Origin: an uncultured Pseudomonadales bacterium
Lineage (GTDB): Bacteria > Pseudomonadota > Gammaproteobacteria > Pseudomonadales > Pseudohongiellaceae
DNA: 64,000 nucleotides
Direction of reading: 5' to 3'
Assembly: GCA_943789335.1 (NCBI GenBank)
Contig: CALSTS010000008.1
Coordinates: 62,001-126,000, forward strand
Position numbers and translations under genes: made by a program. Shown in pieces: positions 28,577-40,191 of the stretch; position 1 is the first letter of the stretch, and every line of letters begins with the position of its first letter. The notes beneath the pieces are model-generated. The model made no database searches and was not told the origin of the DNA. It saw nothing but the letters and a program-made list of their open reading frames with translations.

Positions 28577-29260
28577 TCAAAGCGCTATGCTTAATGCCCA
28601 TATTCCTAGGATAAGAATATAAGGAGATAATACGACGGCAGAAGCTTGCAATGAACTGCAAGAAGTAAAGCTTTTATAACCTAGGACAGTTAAGACAACT
28701 ATCCATATATTAATCAAATCGAAAGCAGATAAGAATCCTGAAAAATCATCCTCAGACCTAAATATAAGGTAATTCAAATTAAGAGGCGTCAACGCTTCTA
28801 ATTCTATTAGACCACCAGAAGAAAGAATCACTATCCAAGCAGCTATTGCGGTAAATATAGACGGAACACTGCACCATGCTATTAAGGAGTACCAAGATTT
28901 AAAAGTAATTTCGTTATCAGTAAGTTTCGAGACCATGCATAAATACCCAGCACTAATTGCATAAATCAATAGTAAGCCAATAATGACACCTACTGAGGAT
29001 GATACTGCAGGTATATTTTTATTCTCAACTTGTGCTTGGAGAGTCACACGTAAATCATTTTCTGAAACGCCTGGCTGTATAGTTTGTTCTACAAGTTGAT
29101 CCAACAGGAACTCTGTATCCACCAAGTAGAAAAAGCCCATTTGTATTGATGCAACTACCAAAGCAACTACAATCCATGGAGTAAACCAGCTGGATTTTTC
29201 TTTTAGTCTTGTGAAAACTTGATTGGGAACAGCCAGGATGTCGATAAAATTATTAAGCAT
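28577..29260 (-). CDS. YIP1-family membrane protein
   Basis: A 227-residue protein with about five TM helices (FTPWIVVALVVASIQMGFFY near 27-46, VGVIIGLLLIYAISAGYLCM near 90-109, two more, and a C-terminal one ending ILGIWALSIAL). The N-terminal NFIDILAVPNQVFTRLKEKS is the usual opening of bacterial YIP1 proteins. It is the first gene of the ABC exporter operon, which suggests it assists or is exported with that transporter; the function is unproven. Confidence 0.75.
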   Translation of the reverse strand: MLNNFIDILAVPNQVFTRLKEKSSWFTPWIVVALVVASIQMGFFYLVDTEFLLDQLVEQTIQPGVSENDLRVTLQAQVENKNIPAVSSSVGVIIGLLLIYAISAGYLCMVSKLTDNEITFKSWYSLIAWCSVPSIFTAIAAWIVILSSGGLIELEALTPLNLNYLIFRSEDDFSGFLSAFDLINIWIVVLTVLGYKSFTSCSSLQASAVVLSPYILILGIWALSIAL

Positions 29261-29358
29261 ACTCTAGTACTTTTTATCAGCGCTTTTGCTTACAGCATAC
29301 AAGCCAGCAGCTATAAAAATCATCAAACAAAGGCATCCTAGCCATAGCAAGATATTAA

Positions 29359-31002
29359 TCAGGCTTGTTGTTTGATTGCAGCTAAAGCCAACCTCTCATC
29401 CCTGTTAGGATCATTCACAGCCCGAACTTCATCCCCAAACATCATGGTTGGGTAATTTTCAGTTGTGAAAGGCGCCCAAGTTGGCATATCAGCATGGTTA
29501 GGATCCCCCGTTCTAGCGAAAGCTGCCCAGGCCGCACTCATCACATGTGCCAATTCATAGCGGTAGCTATCAGCCCCCGTCATGGAAGCAGCAACGTCTA
29601 CATTATTGAATATAAAGGGAATATCCAAAGTATGATAAGCCCCCATGCGCATATTATGCACAGGAGAATGCCAATCAAAAAAGTATAAATAAGACGCTGC
29701 TGAGCCTTGTTCGTATTTCATTTCATTTAAATACTGAGCATTCGAACGTCGGGAATTATCTGATTCAGCAGTCAACCACAACATACGATTTCTTCTATCC
29801 GGAAATTTACCTTGATAAAGAGAAATCAGGTCTTGGGCTTGTTGTTCATTGCCATTGCTTATTCGATTTCTGAATAAATCCAGCATGTCGGCATCCGACA
29901 ATTCATAAGGCGGAGGACCTACCCAGCCATTTTCTGTTTCAGTTGAACCTGCCATAAACGGCACATCTGCTGAATAAGCTGGTGCGGACGGATCCCAAGG
30001 GTGTCTAGGAATAAAATTACCGTCTACTACTGGGCCCATTGGGAAGCGGTTGAGGTCGGGATCGCCGTATAAGGCATCCTGAATTTGCTGAGGTGACAAT
30101 GCTTGCAAGCGATCAAGTTGATTAGCATTGATACCAAGTTTACTTAAGTACCTGCCGACACCTTCATTGGCATCATCAGAGGTCATGCCTCTTATTATGG
30201 CGCCACTTTGGGCGATTGCACGATGAAATAATCCTGAGGCAGCTGGAACAGCCATCAATGAAGAAGTTTTACCGCCTCCGCCTGATTGACCGAATATAGT
30301 GACTCGATCAGGATCTCCACCAAATTCTGCGATATTGTCCTGCACCCATTGTAATGCTGCGACCAGATCCTGGGTGCCCATATTAGTAGATTGCGCCCAT
30401 TTATCACCGCCAATATCAGCTAAATGCATATAACCGAAAATATTCAAGCGATGGCTGACTGAAACAACCACGACATCTTCTTTTTTAGCCAGCAAAGTGC
30501 CGTCATACATTAAATAGTTACCGGAACCATATCGGTGGCCACCACCGTGCATCCAGACCATAACCGGACGTGAATTATTATCAGTTGCAGGGGTGAATAC
30601 ATTCAAATTTAAGCAGTCTTCACCTTCTTGTTCCTGGCGGTTCATAGCCAGCACTACTGGAGAAGGCTCAAATGCATTAGGCCCCTGGTAACAACGATTA
30701 CCTATTTGAAATGCATCTTTAATGCCTGACCATGCGGCGGGCGCCTTGGGCGGCATAAACCGGTTTGCTCCATCTGTTGGCGCACCATATGGCACACCCC
30801 AAAATTGTTGAACACCATCACGCTGCAAGCCTCTAACACGACCATAGCGAGTAGATGCTGTCTCGCCTACATCACTTATTCTCAGATCCTGTGCTACAGA
30901 AAAAGGCGCCTGAGAAGCAAGGTACATCCCGGCTGTTCCGACTGCAGTGGAGCCAAGAAAAGAACGTCTATTTACTGAAATGTTTTTATTTTTATTAGCC
31001 AT
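29359..31002 (-). CDS. Tat-exported type-B carboxylesterase
   Basis: The N-terminus has a twin-arginine motif (NRRSFLGSTAVGTAGMYLAS) with a cleavable leader. The alpha/beta-hydrolase body carries type-B esterase marks: YGRVRGLQRDGVQQFWGVPYG near 53-73, GEDCLNLNVFTP, the oxyanion VWMHGGGH, the nucleophile elbow FGQSGGGGKTS (Ser near 239), an acidic partner in GSTETENG and the His of YHTLDIPFIFNN. The 547-residue length is typical. A 98-bp gap separates it from the YIP1 operon. Substrate unknown; a role on aromatic or plant-type esters is possible next to the lig cluster but unproven. Confidence 0.85.
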   Translation of the reverse strand: MANKNKNISVNRRSFLGSTAVGTAGMYLASQAPFSVAQDLRISDVGETASTRYGRVRGLQRDGVQQFWGVPYGAPTDGANRFMPPKAPAAWSGIKDAFQIGNRCYQGPNAFEPSPVVLAMNRQEQEGEDCLNLNVFTPATDNNSRPVMVWMHGGGHRYGSGNYLMYDGTLLAKKEDVVVVSVSHRLNIFGYMHLADIGGDKWAQSTNMGTQDLVAALQWVQDNIAEFGGDPDRVTIFGQSGGGGKTSSLMAVPAASGLFHRAIAQSGAIIRGMTSDDANEGVGRYLSKLGINANQLDRLQALSPQQIQDALYGDPDLNRFPMGPVVDGNFIPRHPWDPSAPAYSADVPFMAGSTETENGWVGPPPYELSDADMLDLFRNRISNGNEQQAQDLISLYQGKFPDRRNRMLWLTAESDNSRRSNAQYLNEMKYEQGSAASYLYFFDWHSPVHNMRMGAYHTLDIPFIFNNVDVAASMTGADSYRYELAHVMSAAWAAFARTGDPNHADMPTWAPFTTENYPTMMFGDEVRAVNDPNRDERLALAAIKQQA

Positions 31003-31154
31003 TGTTATTCCCCTATGAAAATACTTAGCAAGTCATGAGACTACCCTATTCATTCTTTGCTAAGCAAGCCAATCATTTAGATGTATTTATATAATGTTAT
31101 CAACTGGTTTAATGAGTTTTTCGATTACTTATTTTTTAGAGCTAATTAAAGGGC

Positions 31155-32402
31155 TTAATCAAAGGAGCTAACTGAGGAAGTTAAAAGCCGGGTTTTTTCT
31201 TTTAATGAATTCACAAAGGCAAGTTGAGTGCCTGTTGGATTCCAGCTTTTGCGCATAGTAATGCCAATAGGCCTGGGGTTTTGAATCAATTCGAATTTGA
31301 TTTTAACCAGGCTGCCATTTCCTAATTCATGCTGAAACTGGTGCTCTGAACTCATCGTTAACCAGTCTTCTCCTAACAATAATGAACGAACTAAGCCTTG
31401 AGAGCTTGATTCAACAATTCTTTCCGGCATTTCAACACCTTCAGTGGTAAATACCTTATCAAACAAAGCGCGTGTAGGTGTGCCGGGTCTTAAAACGACC
31501 CAAGGATAAGCTGAAAGTTTTTTTAGTGTCACTGCATTTTCAGTGGCTTGAATTGTAGCTAAGGGGTGGTCTGCTCTGGCTAAAATCTCAATTGACGAAT
31601 CAAACAATTTTTCCTGCTGTATATCTTCACTTGGTTTAGGAAAACGAAGTGCGCCTATTAGAAGATCAATTTCACCGTTACGTAAATGATAGAGCAAATC
31701 ATCATAGATGCCATCAATGACACTAATCTTAAAACTTGGAAAACGCTTATTCACAGCAATAATTGTAGTGGGCAATATCGACGCCCTGGCTAAAGGCATG
31801 CTTCCAATAGTGATTTTACCCATTTCACGATTATGAAAAGTATTAATCTCTTCTCTGCCTTGGGTAATTTCATTAAATGCCAACTTTGATAACCTCGCCA
31901 GTTTTAGTGCTGCTTTGCTTGAAGTGATCCCATTAGTGGTTTTTTCAAATAAAACAGTCCCTAATTGCCTCTCCAAGCCGCGGGCTGCCCGATGCAGTGA
32001 AGATTGCGAAACATTAAGTGCACGACTAGCGATGCTGAAATTTTGCGATTGTGTGATGCTAATTAAATTTCTTAGCTGAGTAGTTGTGATGGCATGAATA
32101 AGCTGTGAAGGCTTTATCACTTTGCCATCGTTAATACGTGATATTCCTTGTAAGCCTGACAAAATCAGCCTTAATGCTCTGCGTACTCTGAATTCGAATA
32201 TCAAACCTGTCTCAGTTGGCAGCATTCCATCGCTTTGCCGGTGAAATAAGCTCGTATTTAAGTCATCTTCCAGCTTGGCTATAGCTTGGGTAATAGCTGA
32301 TTGTGAAAGATAAACTTTGTCAGATGATTTACTAATACTTCTTGAATCAAGCACCTCAAGAAAAACTCGTAAATGCCTTAAATTCGACATTTCTGCGGAC
32401 AC
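31155..32402 (-). CDS. LysR-family regulator with two tandem HTH domains
   Basis: A standard LysR HTH occupies residues about 4-63 (LRHLRVFLEVLDSRSISKSS, then LSQSAITQAIAKLEDDLNTS and LFHR). A second, complete LysR-type HTH follows at about 104-163 (TTQLRNLISITQSQNFSIAS, then LNVSQSSLHRAARGLERQLG and TVLFEK). The substrate-binding domain runs from about 190 (MGKITIGSMPLARASILPTT). Total 415 residues against about 300 for normal LysR proteins. It is divergent from ligK, so it is the likely regulator of protocatechuate genes. Confidence 0.88.
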   Translation of the reverse strand: MSAEMSNLRHLRVFLEVLDSRSISKSSDKVYLSQSAITQAIAKLEDDLNTSLFHRQSDGMLPTETGLIFEFRVRRALRLILSGLQGISRINDGKVIKPSQLIHAITTTQLRNLISITQSQNFSIASRALNVSQSSLHRAARGLERQLGTVLFEKTTNGITSSKAALKLARLSKLAFNEITQGREEINTFHNREMGKITIGSMPLARASILPTTIIAVNKRFPSFKISVIDGIYDDLLYHLRNGEIDLLIGALRFPKPSEDIQQEKLFDSSIEILARADHPLATIQATENAVTLKKLSAYPWVVLRPGTPTRALFDKVFTTEGVEMPERIVESSSQGLVRSLLLGEDWLTMSSEHQFQHELGNGSLVKIKFELIQNPRPIGITMRKSWNPTGTQLAFVNSLKEKTRLLTSSVSSFD

Positions 32403-32620
32403 TTAGCTCTCCAGATAAATTTATAATTTATAGAGTCTATATCAAAAAGTAATGTTAAGGGGCTTAAATTTTATTTGAATTGTCCTGGTCGTCCATCTAT
32501 ATTGGCTGGCTATGTATAAATGAGAAAGTAGATACACAACATTCATTTTCAAAAAACACTTAGCAATCTTATTTGCTTACAATTTTACTTCCATGCTAAA
32601 CCCTTACTCAGAGTCTAAAT
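32403..32620. promoter_or_regulatory. Divergent control region lysR / ligK
   Basis: The 218-bp gap holds ATAAATT-TAT-AATTTAT at 32415-32431, a palindrome with perfect 7-bp arms close to the regulator start. This fits a LysR autoregulatory site; activation of ligK may use a site nearer 32500-32600. No gene is seen. Confidence 0.5.
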
Positions 32621-33319
32621 ATGTCAATAGTCGTTACCAACCCTCCTCGTGTAGATAGTGTCTTAGTTGAGCAATTCTCCAAACTTGGTATAGCTACTGT
32701 CCACGAAGCTCAAGGCCGTAAAGGTTTAATGTCGGCAGATATCAAACCAATCTACAGACCAGCAGAAATTGTCGGAACAGCGGTCACCTGTGAAGTTGCC
32801 CCAGGGGACAACTGGATGATTCATGCTGCCGTGGAGCAGTGTCGTGAAGGTGATATCTTAGTGGTCACTCCAACCAGCCCCTGTTCAGATGGCTACTTCG
32901 GTGATTTGCTTGCAGAATCTTTGCGTGCCCAAGGGGTCCGAGGGCTCATTATGAACGCTGGGGTACGTGATATTGCTACCCTAACTGAAATGCAATTCCC
33001 CGTCTGGTCAAAAACGGTTTATGCACAAGGCACCGTGAAAGAAACAACCGCAAATGTAAATATTCCCATCGTTTGTGGCGGCGCTTTGGTTAATCCAGGT
33101 GATTTAATTGTGGCAGATGATGATGGTGTGGTCGTTGTACACCAACAAGATGTAGAAAGCACATTAAAGAATGCACAAGCACGTGAATCTAACGAAACTG
33201 CCAAACGTGAGCGTCTGGCTAGTGGTGAGCTTGGTTTGGATATTTACAACATGCGTGAACGTCTTGCTGATAAGGGCTTAACTTACATTGATTACGAAAC
33301 ATGGAAGGATTCTAGATAA
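32621..33319 (+). CDS. ligK: 4-carboxy-4-hydroxy-2-oxoadipate aldolase
   Basis: The last step of the protocatechuate 4,5-cleavage route: cleavage of 4-carboxy-4-hydroxy-2-oxoadipate to pyruvate and oxaloacetate by an RraA-fold, metal-dependent class II aldolase. The 232 residues include GIATVHEAQGRKGLM, VGTAVTCEVAPGDNWMIHAA, GDLLAESLRAQGVRGLIMNA followed by GVRD (Arg/Asp active-site pair near 123-125) and the C-terminal extension YNMRERLADKGLTYID typical of LigK/ProA. It is the first gene of the rightward lig operon, 2 bp from the next. Confidence 0.92.
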   Translation: MSIVVTNPPRVDSVLVEQFSKLGIATVHEAQGRKGLMSADIKPIYRPAEIVGTAVTCEVAPGDNWMIHAAVEQCREGDILVVTPTSPCSDGYFGDLLAESLRAQGVRGLIMNAGVRDIATLTEMQFPVWSKTVYAQGTVKETTANVNIPIVCGGALVNPGDLIVADDDGVVVVHQQDVESTLKNAQARESNETAKRERLASGELGLDIYNMRERLADKGLTYIDYETWKDSR

Positions 33320-33321
33320 CA

Positions 33322-34422
33322 ATGCAAACAGCTATACCCTGTTCATTAATGCGTGGAGGCACCTCCAAAGGTTTGTTTTTTTTAGCTGACCAGCTTCCTG
33401 ATGATCAAGCAATACGAAACAACATCCTTCTGGCGGCAATGGGATCTCCTGATGATAGGCAAATAGATGGCCTAGGTGGTGCTCACCCATTAACCAGTAA
33501 AATCGCAATTGTAAAAGCGTCTATTCATCCAGACGCTGATGTCGATTACCTTTTTTTACAAGTTTCTGTCGATCAAGCTTTAGTCAGTGATTCTCAAAAT
33601 TGTGGCAATATGTTGGCGGGGGTTGGGCCTTTTGCAATAGAACAAGGGCTTATTAGCGCTAACGAAGATAAAACAAATGTGCGCATTCATATGGTGAATA
33701 GTGGCGGCATTGCAATTGCCCAAGTACAAACACCAGGTGGTAAAGTTGAATATAGCGGTGATGCACGAATTGATGGCGTCCCTGGAACAGCAGCACCGGT
33801 TTTAATCGAATTTCTCGATATCGCCGGGTCTAGTTGTGGTCACTTACTACCAACAGGAAATTTGATTGACCATATAGATGGTATAGATGTGACCTGCATA
33901 GATAACGGCATGCCAGTTGTCTTAATTAGAGCAAAAGACCTTGGTAAAACAGGTTATGAAACTCCACAAGAGCTAGAAGCCGATGAACAGCTCAAACAAC
34001 GTATTGAGAGTATTCGTCTGCAGCTTGGAGAGGCCATGAATCTTGGCGATGTAAGCCAGAAAACAGTACCAAAAATGTCACTAATTGCAGAGCCTCTTCA
34101 CAATGGTGCCATAACGACACGGACTTTTATTCCTCATCGAGTACATGAGGCTATTGGTGTGCTCGGAGCCGCAAGTGTAGCAACGGCTTGTATTTTGCCC
34201 GGCACTGTTGCTGAATCACTCGCCAATATTAAGCCTGATAATTCAGTACATATGTTGGATATTGAACATCCGATAGGTTTTTTCAGCGTTGAGATTGAGC
34301 TTGATAAGAGTTCAACACAGCCTGATATTAAACGCGTATCCCTATTACGCACAGCGCGTTTACTTATGCGCGGAGATGTTCTTATTCCTGATGAACTTAA
34401 CCAGGCTATAAAACGAGATTAG
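33322..34422 (+). CDS. galD: 4-oxalomesaconate tautomerase/isomerase (PrpF family)
   Basis: A PrpF-fold enzyme (diaminopimelate-epimerase-like) of 366 residues. CSLMRGGTSKGLFFLADQLP at 7-26, LGGAHPLTSKIAIV near 52-65, SDSQNCGNMLAGVGPFAIEQ near 90-109 and GALVN-type loops match GalD of Pseudomonas and LigU of Sphingobium. LigU moves the double bond of oxalomesaconate so that LigJ can hydrate it. Its place between ligK and ligJ supports that role over methylaconitate isomerisation. Confidence 0.88.
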   Translation: MQTAIPCSLMRGGTSKGLFFLADQLPDDQAIRNNILLAAMGSPDDRQIDGLGGAHPLTSKIAIVKASIHPDADVDYLFLQVSVDQALVSDSQNCGNMLAGVGPFAIEQGLISANEDKTNVRIHMVNSGGIAIAQVQTPGGKVEYSGDARIDGVPGTAAPVLIEFLDIAGSSCGHLLPTGNLIDHIDGIDVTCIDNGMPVVLIRAKDLGKTGYETPQELEADEQLKQRIESIRLQLGEAMNLGDVSQKTVPKMSLIAEPLHNGAITTRTFIPHRVHEAIGVLGAASVATACILPGTVAESLANIKPDNSVHMLDIEHPIGFFSVEIELDKSSTQPDIKRVSLLRTARLLMRGDVLIPDELNQAIKRD

Positions 34423-34426
34423 CAAT

Positions 34427-35452
34427 ATGACACTAATAATAGATTGTCACGGCCACTACACCACGGCACCTGCTCCTCATCAAGACTTCCGTGAATCCCA
34501 GCTAGAGGCATTTGCATCCGGCAAAGTTTTGCCTGAAGTGCCAAAAATCGGAGATGACGAGATCCGTGAAAGTATTGAGCTTAACCAGCTAAGACTATTG
34601 CGTGAACGCGGCGCGGATATGACTATTTTTTCACCTCGCGCATCTGCTATGGCTCACCATTTAGGTGACAATGCTGTTTCACAACAATGGACTGAGGCCT
34701 GCAATACTTTAATAAAACGCGTCGTTGACCTCTACCCTGATTATTTTGTTGGCGTATGCCAATTACCACAATCTCCTGGAGTATCTATTGAGCATTCAAT
34801 TGCAGAGTTGGAGCGTTGTGTTAATGATCTAGGGTTTATTGGCTGCAATCTCAACCCTGATCCTTCTGGTGGAAATTGGACATCCCAGCCCTTAACTGAT
34901 CCAAGTTGGTATCCTTTTTTTGAAAAAATGGTTGAGCTGGATGTGCCTGCAATGATCCATGTTTCCGGCTCCTGCAATACTAATTTCCATGCAACGGGTG
35001 CCCATTATATTAATGCAGACACCACTGCATTTATGCAATTCCTACAAGGCGATCTGTTTACAGACTTTCCTGACCTGCGCTTCATTATTCCACATGGTGG
35101 TGGAGCAGTGCCCTACCATTGGGGCCGCTATAGAGGGTTGGCAGACATGTTGGAAAAACCGAATCTAAAAGACCATGTGATGAAAAATGTTTATTTCGAC
35201 ACCTGTGTTTATCACCAGCCAGGTATTGATTTGTTGTTTCAGGTTATCGATATAGACAACATTCTTTTTGGTTCCGAAATGGTTGGTGCTGTGCGAGGGA
35301 TCGACCCGGAAACCGGTCATTATTTTGATGACACCAAACGTTATATTGAAGCGCTTGATCTTTCAACCGAATATCGCCACAAAGTTTTTGAAGGCAATGC
35401 AAGGCGAGTCTACCCGCGTCTCGACGCTTTATTAAAAGAACAAGGTAAATAA
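34427..35452 (+). CDS. ligJ: 4-oxalomesaconate hydratase
   Basis: A metal-dependent amidohydrolase-fold hydratase. IIDCHGHYTTAP near 4-15 gives the HxH ligands. RLLRERGADMTIFSPRASAM near 52-71, LGFIGCNLNPDPSGGNWTSQ near 137-156, HVSGSC, IIPHGGGAVPYHWGRYRGLA and NILFGSEMVGAVRGIDPETG follow LigJ throughout its 341 residues. Four base pairs separate it from galD. Together with ligI, galD and ligK it completes conversion of 2-pyrone-4,6-dicarboxylate to central metabolites. Confidence 0.93.
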   Translation: MTLIIDCHGHYTTAPAPHQDFRESQLEAFASGKVLPEVPKIGDDEIRESIELNQLRLLRERGADMTIFSPRASAMAHHLGDNAVSQQWTEACNTLIKRVVDLYPDYFVGVCQLPQSPGVSIEHSIAELERCVNDLGFIGCNLNPDPSGGNWTSQPLTDPSWYPFFEKMVELDVPAMIHVSGSCNTNFHATGAHYINADTTAFMQFLQGDLFTDFPDLRFIIPHGGGAVPYHWGRYRGLADMLEKPNLKDHVMKNVYFDTCVYHQPGIDLLFQVIDIDNILFGSEMVGAVRGIDPETGHYFDDTKRYIEALDLSTEYRHKVFEGNARRVYPRLDALLKEQGK

Positions 35453-35543
35453 ACGCTTGAAACACGGATAAATTTATTTCAAATCAAGGCGTCTATAACT
35501 CTCGACTTGATACCATTTGGACAAGATAAGAAGTAATAAAAAA

Positions 35544-36443
35544 ATGAGTCAATTTACAGCAGACCCTGATTGGTTAGCTTTCCATCCGGCTCCAAGCAAA
35601 CCAAGTTTTGTTCCTCCAGCAGGCGCTGTTGATGCACATTGCCATGTGTTTGGTCCTGGTGACATATTCCCATACGCTCAGAAACGAAAGTACACCCCTT
35701 GCGATGCTCCTAAAGAAAAACTATGGGAATTACGCGATCAACTAGGCTTTACACGCAATATCATCGTGCAAGCCACCTGTCATGGTACCGACAACAGAGC
35801 ACTGGTCGATGCTTTGCAGCATTCTGATGGCAAAGCTCGCGGTGTTGCAACAGTTGATCAGTCTGTTAGCGATGAAGAACTTGAAAGACTCCATGCAGCA
35901 GGCGTTCGTGGCGTCAGATTCAATTTTGTTAAACGCTTAGTAGATGCTTTGCCATTCGACAGTTTGCATGAAATAGCCGGACGTATAAAAGCCCTGGGCT
36001 GGCATATTGTGATTTATTTTGAAGCAGGAGAGCTACCTGAACTTTATGATTTCTTTACCGGCTTACCGACTACCGTAGTGGTCGATCATATGGGCCGGCC
36101 AGATGTAAGCAAGCCAGTTGATGGTGCTGAGTTTGGGCTCTTCGTAAAGTTAATGGCAGAAAACACTAACTTCTGGTCTAAGGTGAGCTGCCCTGAACGC
36201 TTATCACTGGAAGGCCCTCCCCATTACAGTGATGTGATTCCTTTTGCGAGACATATTGTCGAATCTTTCCCCGACCGAGTTTTATGGGGCACAGACTGGC
36301 CACATCCAAATATGAAAAATCATATGCCAGATGACGGACACTTAGTCGATGTAATACCGCATATAGCACCAACAAACGAGTTACAAAATAAACTATTGAT
36401 TGATAACCCAATGCGGCTTTATTGGTCGGACGAAATTGATTAA
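35544..36443 (+). CDS. ligI: 2-pyrone-4,6-dicarboxylate lactonase
   Basis: LigI hydrolyses 2-pyrone-4,6-dicarboxylate to oxalomesaconate; it belongs to the amidohydrolase superfamily and works without metal. PPAGAVDAHCHVFGPGDIFP, NIIVQATCHGTDNRALVDAL, GVRGVRFNFVKRLVDALPFD, VVDHMGRPDVSKP and LWGTDWPHPNM (catalytic Asp) are all present. The ATG at 35544 with AAGAAG upstream gives 299 residues; a TTG at 35517 is in frame but unlikely. A 91-bp gap to ligJ may hold a weak internal promoter. Confidence 0.94.
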   Translation: MSQFTADPDWLAFHPAPSKPSFVPPAGAVDAHCHVFGPGDIFPYAQKRKYTPCDAPKEKLWELRDQLGFTRNIIVQATCHGTDNRALVDALQHSDGKARGVATVDQSVSDEELERLHAAGVRGVRFNFVKRLVDALPFDSLHEIAGRIKALGWHIVIYFEAGELPELYDFFTGLPTTVVVDHMGRPDVSKPVDGAEFGLFVKLMAENTNFWSKVSCPERLSLEGPPHYSDVIPFARHIVESFPDRVLWGTDWPHPNMKNHMPDDGHLVDVIPHIAPTNELQNKLLIDNPMRLYWSDEID

Positions 36444-36492
36444 GAAAAAGATAGTTAAAAAGAAATATATTACACAATAAGAGAGAACCCTA

Positions 36493-37733
<1,241 letters not shown>

Positions 37734-37789
37734 ACTCAGAACTGATTCTATAATTTAGTCGTATAACAATAGTAGGAGTTACATAAATA

Positions 37790-38740
37790 ATGAATGTTGC
37801 AATTGCGGGACCAGGAGCCTTCGGTATTAAACATCTGGATGGCATCGCTAACATCGACGGTATAAATGTCGTTTCATTGATTGGTCGTAGTCTTGAGAAA
37901 GCTCAAGCTGTTGCTGATAAATATAATGTCCCGCATGTCTGCACTGATTTAGCTGATGCACTTGAATTACCTGACTTAGATGCCGTGATTCTTTGTACGC
38001 CAACTCAGATGCATGCAGCTCAAGCTATTCAATGTATGAACGCCGGAGTCAATGTGCAAGTAGAGATTCCACTTGCTGATAGCTGGCAAGAAGCCGAAGA
38101 AGTACAAGATGTTCAAGAAAAAACGGGGCTTATATGTATGGTTGGGCATACGCGTCGTTTCAACCCTTCTCACCAATGGGTGCATGACAAAATCCAAGCG
38201 GGTGAAATCAACATACAGCAAATGGATGTGCAGACTTACTTTTTTAGGCGCAGCAACATGAATGCTTTAGGTGAACCTCGCTCATGGACTGACCACTTGT
38301 TATGGCATCATGCAGCGCATACCGTGGATTTATTCCGCTATCAAACTGGTGAAGAAGTCATTCAGGCAAATGCAGTACAAGGCCCTATCCACCCTGAACT
38401 TGGCATCTCAATGGATATGTCCATCCAATTGAAATCAAGCTCAGGCGCTCTTTGCACCTTATCGCTGTCCTTCAATAACGATGGCCCTTTAGGTACTTTC
38501 TTCAGATACATCTGTGATAACGGCACTTATATTGCGCGTTATGACGACTTGTTTACTGGCAAAGAAGAAGCGATTGATGTTTCTCAAGTTGATGTATCAA
38601 TGAATGGTATAGAGTTACAGGATCGCGAATTTTTTTCAGCAATAAAAGAAGGCCGTGAACCAAATTCCAGTGTTGGCAAAGTTCTGAATTGTTACAAGGT
38701 ATTGCATGATTTAGAACTACAACTGAATGCAGCTAATTGA
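37790..38740 (+). CDS. ligC: 4-carboxy-2-hydroxymuconate-6-semialdehyde dehydrogenase
   Basis: A Gfo/Idh/MocA-type NAD(P)-dependent dehydrogenase that oxidises the ring-cleavage hemiacetal to 2-pyrone-4,6-dicarboxylate. Rossmann start MNVAIAGPGAFGIKHLDGIA, then AVILCTPTQMHA, the QVEIPLADSW strand (in place of the usual EKP), MVGHTRRFNPSHQ and DHLLWHHAAHTVDLFRYQTG. The 316 residues fit LigC. It follows ligB by 56 bp in the same operon. Confidence 0.93.
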   Translation: MNVAIAGPGAFGIKHLDGIANIDGINVVSLIGRSLEKAQAVADKYNVPHVCTDLADALELPDLDAVILCTPTQMHAAQAIQCMNAGVNVQVEIPLADSWQEAEEVQDVQEKTGLICMVGHTRRFNPSHQWVHDKIQAGEINIQQMDVQTYFFRRSNMNALGEPRSWTDHLLWHHAAHTVDLFRYQTGEEVIQANAVQGPIHPELGISMDMSIQLKSSSGALCTLSLSFNNDGPLGTFFRYICDNGTYIARYDDLFTGKEEAIDVSQVDVSMNGIELQDREFFSAIKEGREPNSSVGKVLNCYKVLHDLELQLNAAN

Positions 38741-38772
38741 TTAATACTCATTGTCGCTGAAATAAAATTTAA

Positions 38773-39972
<1,200 letters not shown>

Positions 39973-40004
39973 GAATAAATAGTAGCGGATTAAACTTCAA
40001 TATT

Positions 40005-40035
40005 AAGGAAGAAGGGAGCTTATACCCTTCTTCCT
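40005..40035 (+). terminator. Hairpin terminator after pobA
   Basis: GGAAGAAGGG (40007-40016), loop AGCTTATA, CCCTTCTTCC (40025-40034): a perfect 10-bp stem 35 bp after the pobA stop. A long T-rich tract starts about 15 bp later, so termination may be imperfect or need the downstream tract. Confidence 0.6.
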
Positions 40036-40191
40036 ACAACTCAAGCCTATTTTTTATTTTTTTTTATTTTTCTTTTATTTTTAAACTGGCGCTTACTCAT
40101 GTTTTATTGCGCCATGTTACGCTATTTTAGTTAGTAGCTTTTCTTTTTATAGATATAAAAAGCATTCTGAACTTCAACTTTTTAAATAGTT

